28,622 nt of DNA from an uncultured Clostridia bacterium (GTDB taxonomy: Bacteria; Bacillota; Clostridia; TANB77; CAG-508): NCBI GenBank assembly GCA_934167135.1, contig CAKPKI010000007.1, positions 1 through 28,622 of the forward strand. The letters run 5' to 3'. Within the stretch, counting starts at the first letter, position 1. The number at the start of each line of letters is the position of its first letter. The notes beneath the pieces were generated by a model. That model was not told the DNA's origin and did not search any database. It saw nothing but the letters and a program-made list of their open reading frames with translations. Shown piece after piece: positions 1-7,166 of the stretch. The position numbers were made by a program, and so were the translations under genes.

Positions 1-139
1 GTACAAATGTATCTTGGTATTTCCATGTTTTTTCAATATTTAGCAAATTAAACTATTGCCAAAATATAATAAATACACTGAAACATTCCAATACAGCTAA
101 CATTATACTATAATTTTACATAATTTGCAACTACTGACA

Positions 140-169
140 AAAAATAACTATATAAATATAGTTATTTTT
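140..169 (-). terminator. Intrinsic terminator after the TPR gene
   Basis: A 13-bp perfect inverted repeat (140-152 with 157-169) encloses the 4-base loop TAAA. Read on the minus strand, the distal arm ends in a run of six T. The stop codon of the TPR gene (162-164) lies inside the upstream arm, so the terminator is packed against the coding end. The stem is almost all A/T, so its strength is uncertain. The remaining bases 1-139 show no gene that I can support. Confidence 0.6.
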
Positions 170-1061
170 CTTCTCTATCAATAATTGTTTTTAATTTATT
201 TTTATTTTTTTTATTTTTAGGGTTTATCTCAATAATATCTCTTAACTGTTTTATAACTTCTTGATCATCTTTTTCTTCTCTGGCTATAGATATTAACTGT
301 TCTCTAATCTCAATACTGTTTGGAAATTTGCCAAGAGCCTCGTATGCCCATAATTTTGCCTCTTCTAAATTTCCTATTTTTTTCTCAATATGAACTAACT
401 GTCTATATGCCATATAACTGCTTGATTCTTCAGCTAATGCTATAAGTTCTTCTCTTGCTTTATCTATTTTTCCTGACCTAAAATAGGCAAATGCTAATAA
501 ATTTCTTTTTCCTTGTGCTTTTTGTGGGTTTGCAATAATTTCAGCTTTATATCTATTTATTATTTCTTCATAATCTGGTTTTAAATATTCTTCATGTACT
601 TCTTTTTCATATTGTTTCTCTTCAGTTAGATGCTCTTTCATATATTTTTTTTCTTTTTTTCTAATATTACTACTCTTTATTTTTGATATTTGGACATTTA
701 GTCCTCGCAATATCTGATCTATATCACTTGAAAATCCAAGCTTTTTCTTTTCATTTTCTATTTCTAACAAATCTTCTTTATTAACCATTGTTTTATTTGC
801 ATATGCTTTTAATTTTAATAATATTGTTTTTTCTATAATGTTACTATCTGTCGTTTCTATAAAATTATTTAATTTATCTATTGCCTCCGTAATTTTTCCA
901 TTTTTAATTGATTCCTTTGCAAATTGTCGAAGTTCTAATCTTTTTTTATATTCTTGCAATTTTTCAATTGGAATATCTAACTCGAAAGATAATAGTTCTA
1001 AATCAAATCCATTATAAATTAGCCTTATTATTTCTTCTGTTTCGTTTAGTCTTATCATCAT
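162..1061 (-). CDS. TPR-repeat protein with an HTH-like N-terminus
   Basis: A 299-residue protein with no signal peptide or membrane segment, so probably cytoplasmic. Residues 180-290 are tetratricopeptide-like helical pairs (for example LLAFAYFRSGKIDKAREEL and the pairs following it), a scaffold for protein-protein contacts. Residues 8-45 (IIRLIYNGFDLELLSFELD, then IPIEKLQEYKKRL) have the spacing of a helix-turn-helix, and residues 130-165 are a charged Lys/Glu coiled-coil-like linker. The start is ATG ATG at 1061/1058 behind a GGAGA site 11 bases upstream. It lies 43 bases downstream of the dockerin gene with no obvious terminator between, so it may be cotranscribed. The exact role is unknown; a regulatory or scaffolding role is inference. 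Confidence 0.75.
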   Translation of the reverse strand: MMIRLNETEEIIRLIYNGFDLELLSFELDIPIEKLQEYKKRLELRQFAKESIKNGKITEAIDKLNNFIETTDSNIIEKTILLKLKAYANKTMVNKEDLLEIENEKKKLGFSSDIDQILRGLNVQISKIKSSNIRKKEKKYMKEHLTEEKQYEKEVHEEYLKPDYEEIINRYKAEIIANPQKAQGKRNLLAFAYFRSGKIDKAREELIALAEESSSYMAYRQLVHIEKKIGNLEEAKLWAYEALGKFPNSIEIREQLISIAREEKDDQEVIKQLRDIIEINPKNKKNKNKLKTIIDREEK

Positions 1062-1104
1062 AATATTTTATTCTCCATTCTAAATTGATTACATACTTAA
1101 TATT

Positions 1105-1941
1105 CTATTTCTGTGCTTTATATTCTTTTGATATTGCAGCCATATCTATTATATTAATCTCTCCATCTCCATTTACATCTATAGCCATTTTCTCTATTTC
1201 TGTCATACTTGTTATCTTTCCAGCTCCTATCTTTGATATTCTAGCCAATTCCACCAAACTAATTTTTCCATCTCCATCAAGGTCTCCTGTTACAACTAAT
1301 GTATATGTCTGTCCTAATTCATTTGTTAACTTTTGTCCTGTTTTTATCATATCAGTTCCACTTAATATTCTATTTCCATCTTTTACCTCATAATCTCTAT
1401 TTGTTGATATATCCTTTATAAATGTATTATAATCAGTATTTGGCTTTATTTTTATTATACAATTATTTTTTATTTTATATTTGTTTAATGTAAATGTTGG
1501 CTCTGGCTCTTTTTCATTTTCAAAACTCTGAGTTCTTATTAACTCATTTCCGTCATAACATTTAATCCATTGTGTATTCCCAACAGATATGTCTATATCA
1601 AAAGGCATATCATCATAAGTGTATTTATCATATGACTCTTGTACTGCTCCTCCTTTGTTCCACCAAGTTTTTCCTGAAGGACAAGCTTTTATTTTAAATT
1701 CTTTTACCTCACCATTACTCAATTCAACTTTCAAATTTTTTTCACTATTTGTATCATTTGTAACACTTAAATGTACATCATTACCTTCTTTCCATACAGA
1801 TCCTACATATAGATTTTCACTATCTTCAACATTATTGTAAATAATATTATTTTTCTCATAATCACCTTGCGGAACAGATGTACTTGGATAAAGTACCCCA
1901 TACCATCTAGCACAACCTACCTTTATATCATTCATTTTCAA
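1105..1941 (-). CDS. Dockerin-bearing C-terminal half of a frameshifted beta-helix surface protein
   Basis: A 278-residue frame that looks like the back half of a larger protein. Residues 1-30 (KVGCARWYGVLYP) continue a beta-helix domain, residues 30-140 are beta-rich, and residues 150-210 form an X-module-like linker. Residues 215-275 are a type I-like dockerin with two Ca-binding loops (GDLDGDGKISLVEL and DVNGDGEINIIDM). The only upstream start is a TTG at 1941 without a Shine-Dalgarno; ATG at 1935 also has none. The frame begins one base after the stop of the upstream ORF, and removing one A from the preceding A6 run joins the two into one protein of about 570 residues. Dockerins bind cohesins, but no cohesin is in this window. 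I read it as the 3' part of a broken or mis-sequenced gene rather than an independent gene. Confidence 0.7.
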   Translation of the reverse strand: MKMNDIKVGCARWYGVLYPSTSVPQGDYEKNNIIYNNVEDSENLYVGSVWKEGNDVHLSVTNDTNSEKNLKVELSNGEVKEFKIKACPSGKTWWNKGGAVQESYDKYTYDDMPFDIDISVGNTQWIKCYDGNELIRTQSFENEKEPEPTFTLNKYKIKNNCIIKIKPNTDYNTFIKDISTNRDYEVKDGNRILSGTDMIKTGQKLTNELGQTYTLVVTGDLDGDGKISLVELARISKIGAGKITSMTEIEKMAIDVNGDGEINIIDMAAISKEYKAQK

Positions 1942-1942
1942 A

Positions 1943-2824
1943 TCATGTATCTTTTTTCCGATTTTTAGAATTTATATATATTGTATATCCTCCACCATTA
2001 ACAATACATTTTTTAAACTCAACATTATATAAATCTCCAAACTCAGGTTGTAACATTATTGCAGCATTAACCGCACCATTAGTTTGGGTAAATAAAAATC
2101 CTGGTATTTCCACTCTACAATTATAAAAATAAATATCTTTTACATCTTTAAGATTTTTACTATCTCCGTACATCTGTATACCATCTGAATGAATTTTATT
2201 AGTTGCTGTCGTCTCAGTTGTTTTTGAAAAATCCGAAAAAAAAGAATTTGTTACTCTTATATTTTGGAACGGATTCATTCCATCACTCGTTGTTCCACCA
2301 AAATAGCATTTGTCAAATATTGCATCTGAACCTGCAAAACCAGTAAAAGAACAATTTTCAAATTTAAATATTACATTTTCAGAACTAAAAAACTCTGTTC
2401 TAACATTCCTGAATTTACAATTTTTAAATGTATATGTTTTTTTATTTTCTACTGCTGATTGTTTTGTAAACACAATAGAATATTCAAAATATTTATTTTC
2501 TAATAAAATATTATTTCCACAATCTTTAGTTGTATCTACTTGATAATTTGTTCCAGTCCATTTAAATAATGTTTGCGTATTAGGTTCTATCCAATTAGTT
2601 GCAACTGGTACTTTTTCCAATTCTTCGACCTTACTCATTATTCCAGTGTTATATTTGTCTGGAATTACAATCTTGTCTGATATTATTTGTTCATTATTAT
2701 AGCTTTCTTTAATTTCAGATATTGGCATACTTTTAATTTCTCTTCTTTTGAGATTATTTATTATGAATATTAATAATGCTAAAATAGCAATTATCAAAAA
2801 TATTATCTTTCTAGTTTTTTTCAT
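1943..2824 (-). CDS. Membrane-anchored right-handed beta-helix protein (N-terminal half, frameshifted)
   Basis: A 293-residue frame. Residues 1-26 have a KKTRK start and a hydrophobic stretch, giving a signal anchor or signal peptide. From about residue 100 onward there are short beta-strand repeats rich in Asn, Cys and Phe (YTFKNCKFRNV, FKFENCSFTGF, FYNCRVEIPGF), typical of right-handed parallel beta-helix (pectate-lyase-like) folds, which usually bind or cleave polysaccharide. It ends abruptly after GGGYTIYINSKNRKK with a frameshift-derived DT and a TGA; the natural continuation lies in the next frame. The start ATG at 2824 has GAAAGGA about 8 bases upstream. No catalytic residues can be assigned with confidence. 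The product is probably extracellular and tethered to the membrane. Confidence 0.75.
   Translation of the reverse strand: MKKTRKIIFLIIAILALLIFIINNLKRREIKSMPISEIKESYNNEQIISDKIVIPDKYNTGIMSKVEELEKVPVATNWIEPNTQTLFKWTGTNYQVDTTKDCGNNILLENKYFEYSIVFTKQSAVENKKTYTFKNCKFRNVRTEFFSSENVIFKFENCSFTGFAGSDAIFDKCYFGGTTSDGMNPFQNIRVTNSFFSDFSKTTETTATNKIHSDGIQMYGDSKNLKDVKDIYFYNCRVEIPGFLFTQTNGAVNAAIMLQPEFGDLYNVEFKKCIVNGGGYTIYINSKNRKKDT
1952..1957 (-). other. Homopolymer frameshift site (A6 on the minus strand)
   Basis: The run of six T on the plus strand (A6 on the coding strand) lies where the beta-helix frame and the dockerin frame part company. With five A the coding strand would read AAT CGG AAA AAG ATA CAT GAT TTG AAA ATG, giving NRKKIHDLKMNDIKVG without a stop. 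With six A it runs into TGA at 1945-1943. This could be a real indel (pseudogene or phase-variable switch), transcript slippage, or an assembly error. Confidence 0.75.
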
Positions 2825-2913
2825 TTACTATCCTTTCTATTATCAATAATTCTGTTTATAATTATATATTAACACTTTTATAAATACTTTGCAATATGTG
2901 CAAAATAATAAAA

Positions 2914-2954
2914 ATGAACCCTTTTTCAACTTTACGTCCAATAATAGGGTTCAT
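2914..2954 (-). terminator. Intrinsic terminator after the BspA-like gene
   Basis: A 9-bp perfect stem (ATGAACCCT at 2914-2922 with AGGGTTCAT at 2946-2954) has a 23-base loop and, on the minus strand, is followed by a T-rich run (TTTTTATTATTTT). It starts just beyond the BspA-type stop at 2966 and separates that gene from the beta-helix gene. Between it and 2824 I see a weak promoter-like pair (TTGCAA, 17 bases, TAATAT) that could drive the beta-helix gene. Confidence 0.65.
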
Positions 2955-2965
2955 CTCATAAAATT

Positions 2966-5900
2966 TTATTTATTATCTATTGCATATTTAGATATAGCAG
3001 TTACATCAGCATCATTAATTTTATCATCATCATTTACATCTATAGCAATTTTTTCTAATTCTTTTATATTTGTTATTTTTCCTTTAGCAATTTTAGCTAT
3101 TCTAGCTAATTCTGTTAAAGTTATCTTACCATCACCATTAATATCTCCCGCTACTACTAATGTATATGATGTTCCAGCTTCTGTTGTTAATGTTTGTCCT
3201 GTTTTTATTAAATCTTTTTCAGTTAATGTTTTATTACCTTCTTTAACTACATATTTTCTATTTGTTGGTACATTTTTTATAAAATCACTATAAGTAGTAT
3301 CTGGTTTTATTTGTATAATATAATTACCTTTAATTTTATATTCATTTATAGTAACTGTTGATTCTGGTTTTTTAATATTTGTTATTTTTACAGTTACTGT
3401 TGTACTATTACCAACTAAATCTTTTATTACAACATTTTCAGTTGCATTTTCTTTATAAGTTTTTGTTAATGTTAATTTATCACTTGATAATGTCCAACCA
3501 TTTACAGTTTGTATTTTTTCATTTGCTTTTATTGTTACTACTACATCTTCTTTTGTTGTTGCTTGTGTTGAATATGTTACATTAGCAGTTGGGGCAGTAT
3601 TATCAAAATTGAATGCTTCACTTCTTGTTATTGTAGCATTTTGCCAATTATCTTCTGCATATATCCATAAATACCATTTTCCATCTCCACTATTTTTTGT
3701 TATTGATTGTCCACTTGTAAAGCTATTTTTAAAACTATCTTTTGTTGGTGTATTTGTACTTTGTGTCCATTGATATTTTAAGCTATTTTTGTTAACTTGG
3801 ATAGTATCATAATAATTTTTTACATCTACTTTTGTTGTATAAGTTTTTTGAACAGTTGCACCCTCTTTTACAGAAAATGTTACACTTGGTCCATTACTAA
3901 TAAATTTATAACCTTTTCCTTCTTGTTCAGCATATTTATGTGCTTCACTATTTGCTTTTACATATATCATTACATTATATGGTATTGCATCTTTTCCTAT
4001 ACTTGTTACACTACTTGGAATTTTTAGATCTGTTAGATTATTACAATTTTTAAATGCTTGTTTATCTATGGTTGTTACACTTGTTGGAATTTCTATACTT
4101 GTTAAATAATTACATCCATCAAAAGCACTAGCTCCTATAGTTTTTACATTACTTGAAATTTGATATTTAGTTACATTTTTATTATTGTTTAAAAATTTTA
4201 CTATTTCTGTTTTATCTTTATTATATAGTACTCCTTGTTCAACTACATATCCCATATTATCAGAACTTACACTTACATTTGCTAGATTAACACATCCTTC
4301 AAAAGCACTTCCATTTATATATAATACATTATATGGAATTTCTATATTTTTTAAGTTTGTACATCCTGAAAATGTTTCAGCCTCTAATCTTGTTATTCCT
4401 TTAGGTATATTTATATTTGTTAAACTCTTACACCCTCTAAATGCAGATTCTTCAATAGTTGCTACATTATTAGGAAGTTTTACATCTGTTAATCCTGTAC
4501 ATCCAAAAAAAGCTCTATTTCCTATAAATTTTACATTATTTAGATTTATACTAGTTAAACTTTTACAATACCTAAAAGCATATTCTCCTATGTTACTTAC
4601 AGAATCACATATTGATACATTTTTCAAATTTTCACATCCACTAAAAGAAGCTCTACCTATCTTAGTTACTTGTCCATATATTTCAACATTTTCTACGAGT
4701 TTTATATATTGTGTTGGTATCCAACTATCAGCAAGAATACTATCTTTTATTTCACCATTTCCTGTAATTTCAATTGTTCTATTCGAAAATGTCCATTTAG
4801 CTGTCACATAACTAGAAAGCTTAATACTATCTTCTTTTGGTATTGCATAATTAGTAGAAATTTTACTAGCAGTTCCTTCAAGTACATATCCTTGTTTTCC
4901 AGCTTCTGCATAACGATGTCCTTCACTATCAGCCTTTACATATATTATTATTTCTGGAGGAATTGCACCTTCTGCTACTCTTGTTACTGTACTTGGGATT
5001 GTTATACTTTTTATACCTGTACATCCAACAAAAGATTTTTCTTCTATATTTGTTACATTTGCAGGTATATCCATACTTGTTAAATTAACACAATTTTTGA
5101 AAGCATACTGAACTATACTTGTTACAGTACTAGGTATTTTATATGTAGTATCTTTTTTGCTACTTGGGAATTTTATTAACTCAGTTTTGCTTTTATTAAA
5201 TAATACTCCATTTTCACTTGTAAAGTCTGGATTTCCACTACTTACATTAATATTTACTAAACCATTACAATCATCAAATGCAGTTCTATTTATATATCTT
5301 ACAATATTTTGTATAGATATTGTCTGTAATTTAGTACATCTACCAAATGCTAGATCTTCTATTCTTGCAACATTGCTTGGAATTGCTAATTGTGTTAAAT
5401 TACTACATCCATAAAATGCTTGTTCACCAATTGCATTAACAGAATTTGTCATCTCAATACTTGTTAAATTACTACATCCATAAAATGCTCCTTCTCGTAT
5501 CCATTCTACAGTAGTTGGAACTTTATATTGTGTTACATCTTTTTTATTATTTGGGAATTTTATTAATTCTGTTTTATTTTTATTAAATAATACTCCATTT
5601 TCACTAGAAAATTTTGCATTACTTGCATTTACATTTATAGTTGTTAAACTACTTGCACTTTTTAAGAAATCTGTAGCAATATCTGTTACACTTGCATGTA
5701 TTTCAATAGTTTGTAATTTATTACAACCATCAAATGGTGCTTTTTCTACTTTTTTAACACCACTTGGTATAGAAATACTTGTTATACTAGTACCATTAAA
5801 AGCACTTCCTCCAATGCTTGTTATACTATCAGCCATTTTTATACTATTTAAACTATTACAACCTGAAAAAGAACCAATTCCTATACTTGTTACTCCACTT

Positions 5901-6274
5901 TCTATTATAACTTTTTCTACAAGACTACTATATTGTCTAGTTATAGAAAAATCGTTAATTTCTCCCTTACCAGAAATGATAATAGTTTTATTAGATTCTG
6001 TCCATTTTGCAGTTACACTTCCATCCTTTTTCTTAGAAACATCCCAACTATCTTGAGATTTAATCTCATAGTTTTTAGTTGTTTCATTACTTGCAGTTGT
6101 ACTAGCAAATCTTTGCTTAATTTTGTCAATCTGTTCTTTTGCAAACTCTACATTAGTTTTCTTTAATATTGGTAATGCAATAATCATTCCTGCTATAAAT
6201 ACACTAAGTATAGCTAAAATAGTTAAAACAACAAATATTGTTCTCGTTCTTGTTTTTTGTGTCTTCATCCCCAT
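2966..6274 (-). CDS. BspA-type leucine-rich-repeat surface protein with C-terminal dockerin
   Basis: An 1102-residue protein. Residues 10-38 form an uncleaved-looking signal anchor after KTQKTRTRT. Two LRR_5 (BspA/TpLRR) arrays follow, about residues 119-450 and 527-780, built on the motif SIGxxAFxGCxxLTSIxIP. Each array is preceded by a similar cap (VTAKWTxSNxTIxIxGxGEI at about 87 and 490) and closed by IYVKAxSExHxYAE (444 and 769), so the module is duplicated. Residues 795-965 are Ig-like or fibronectin-like, 972-1040 an X-module-like linker, and 1041-1100 a dockerin (GDINGDGKITLTEL, then a second loop DVNDDDKINDAD). Such proteins adhere to host or microbial surfaces. ATG 6274 and ATG 6268 are both possible starts behind GGAGG. 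Terminators bracket it, so it is its own unit. Confidence 0.9.
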   Translation of the reverse strand: MGMKTQKTRTRTIFVVLTILAILSVFIAGMIIALPILKKTNVEFAKEQIDKIKQRFASTTASNETTKNYEIKSQDSWDVSKKKDGSVTAKWTESNKTIIISGKGEINDFSITRQYSSLVEKVIIESGVTSIGIGSFSGCNSLNSIKMADSITSIGGSAFNGTSITSISIPSGVKKVEKAPFDGCNKLQTIEIHASVTDIATDFLKSASSLTTINVNASNAKFSSENGVLFNKNKTELIKFPNNKKDVTQYKVPTTVEWIREGAFYGCSNLTSIEMTNSVNAIGEQAFYGCSNLTQLAIPSNVARIEDLAFGRCTKLQTISIQNIVRYINRTAFDDCNGLVNINVSSGNPDFTSENGVLFNKSKTELIKFPSSKKDTTYKIPSTVTSIVQYAFKNCVNLTSMDIPANVTNIEEKSFVGCTGIKSITIPSTVTRVAEGAIPPEIIIYVKADSEGHRYAEAGKQGYVLEGTASKISTNYAIPKEDSIKLSSYVTAKWTFSNRTIEITGNGEIKDSILADSWIPTQYIKLVENVEIYGQVTKIGRASFSGCENLKNVSICDSVSNIGEYAFRYCKSLTSINLNNVKFIGNRAFFGCTGLTDVKLPNNVATIEESAFRGCKSLTNINIPKGITRLEAETFSGCTNLKNIEIPYNVLYINGSAFEGCVNLANVSVSSDNMGYVVEQGVLYNKDKTEIVKFLNNNKNVTKYQISSNVKTIGASAFDGCNYLTSIEIPTSVTTIDKQAFKNCNNLTDLKIPSSVTSIGKDAIPYNVMIYVKANSEAHKYAEQEGKGYKFISNGPSVTFSVKEGATVQKTYTTKVDVKNYYDTIQVNKNSLKYQWTQSTNTPTKDSFKNSFTSGQSITKNSGDGKWYLWIYAEDNWQNATITRSEAFNFDNTAPTANVTYSTQATTKEDVVVTIKANEKIQTVNGWTLSSDKLTLTKTYKENATENVVIKDLVGNSTTVTVKITNIKKPESTVTINEYKIKGNYIIQIKPDTTYSDFIKNVPTNRKYVVKEGNKTLTEKDLIKTGQTLTTEAGTSYTLVVAGDINGDGKITLTELARIAKIAKGKITNIKELEKIAIDVNDDDKINDADVTAISKYAIDNK

Positions 6275-6423
6275 ATCTCCTCCATTTAATATTGTCTTTT
6301 GTCTTTCACATTTTTGTATAAATTCAATTTACCATTTTCAAGTAATTTATGCAAGTCCCCTTTTTCTCAAAAATCACTCTTATTCCAACAAATTCTTTAC
6401 GGAACCTCACATCCAGCTAATTG

Positions 6424-6467
6424 TATTACATTTATATTACACTTTTGTTACATTTGTATTACAAAAA
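6424..6467. repeat. Four tandem 11-bp repeats upstream of the BspA-like gene
   Basis: Four copies with exact 11-base spacing begin at 6424, 6435, 6446 and 6457: TATTACATTTA, TATTACACTTT, TGTTACATTTG and TATTACAAAAA. The core TTACA (TGTAA on the minus strand) recurs once per helical turn. The array lies 150-190 bp upstream of the BspA-type start and against the minC terminator. The geometry suits stacked binding sites for a regulator, but no factor can be named. Confidence 0.7.
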
Positions 6468-6510
6468 GAGTCCCAAAAGGGTATTATTCTTAATATCCTT
6501 AGGGAACTCT
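6462..6510 (-). terminator. Intrinsic terminator ending the mre-min operon
   Basis: On the minus strand AGAGTTCCC (6510-6502) pairs with GGGACTCT (6474-6467) with one bulged base, and an inner stem (6492-6500 with 6477-6485, one mismatch) extends it. Five T follow at 6466-6462. It starts 11 bases beyond the minC stop, so it ends the long radC-to-minC transcript. The rest of the gap up to 6274 holds the 11-bp repeats and a T/A-rich leader with no promoter I would defend. Confidence 0.7.
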
Positions 6511-6520
6511 AATTTCCATG

Positions 6521-7129
6521 TTATTCAATTACAACTTCATCACCATCAACATATATATATGCATGTTCATGTGAAAAAGTTTTATCTCTATCAAATTCTT
6601 TAACAATATTAGAAATTCGTAACTGTACAGCTGAAAAATTGCTAGTTGCTATTATTGCCTCTTTATTACCTTTTGCACCAGCATGTGCTAAACCTCTAAG
6701 ATTTCCAACAACAACAATATTGTCACCAGCTATAACCTCTGCACCTGCATTAACATCTCCAATTACAACTAAACTACCTTCAACTTCTAATTTTTGTCCA
6801 GAACGAAGCGAACCTTTATGAAATGTAGTTTCAGATGTTCCAACATCTTTTTTATAACTTCTAGTTATACTATGTAATCCTAATGTAGTAGGAGAATCAA
6901 AATTAATATCAACATCTATTTTATCTTTTATTAATTCCTTTATTTCATCTAACTCTTTATTTTTCAAAATTTTTCCAGTTACTCTTATTGGTGTTTTTTC
7001 TTCTTTGTATAACTTTTTCAATTCTTTTAACTTTTTATTTAATTCATTTATAATATCTTCTTGTATCGCATTATCATCTATTTTTATCATAACTTCATCT
7101 GTCCTAAAACTTATATTGATACAATTCAT
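6521..7129 (-). CDS. minC: Septum site-determining protein MinC
   Basis: MinC blocks FtsZ polymerisation away from midcell, normally with MinD at the membrane. The 202-residue protein has an N-terminal alpha/beta domain (about 1-95) and the characteristic C-terminal beta-helix (about 100-165), visible as glycine-spaced strands SLRSGQKLEVEGSLVVIGDV, then NAGAEVIAGDNIVVVGNLRG and LAHAGAKGN. The end AYIYVDGDEVVIE is also typical. The frame is open three codons further to ATG 7138, but the AAAGGA site touches that codon and sits 8 bases from ATG 7129, so I prefer 7129. It is the last gene of the radC-mre-mrdA operon. No minD or minE follows, unlike many relatives. Confidence 0.9.
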   Translation of the reverse strand: MNCINISFRTDEVMIKIDDNAIQEDIINELNKKLKELKKLYKEEKTPIRVTGKILKNKELDEIKELIKDKIDVDINFDSPTTLGLHSITRSYKKDVGTSETTFHKGSLRSGQKLEVEGSLVVIGDVNAGAEVIAGDNIVVVGNLRGLAHAGAKGNKEAIIATSNFSAVQLRISNIVKEFDRDKTFSHEHAYIYVDGDEVVIE

Positions 7130-7166
7130 TTCTAACATCCTTTCATTTTTACCTATAAAGTAAGTA

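Noticed and set aside
4185..4811. Plus-strand frame of 208 codons inside the BspA-like gene
   Set aside because: It mirrors the repeats on the coding strand and has no start signal or known motif; it is a shadow of the repeat gene.
4000..5900. Regularly spaced similar segments that could suggest a CRISPR array
   Set aside because: The repeats are imperfect, in frame, and encode LRR_5 units; there is no fixed-length spacer structure.
6275..6420. A c-di-GMP riboswitch or other known aptamer before the adhesin gene
   Set aside because: Conserved aptamer cores could not be found; only an A/T-rich leader is seen.
6123..6512. Plus-strand frame of 129 codons covering the adhesin upstream gap
   Set aside because: It runs antisense through the signal anchor of the adhesin and through the terminator and 11-bp repeats; no ribosome site and low-complexity composition.
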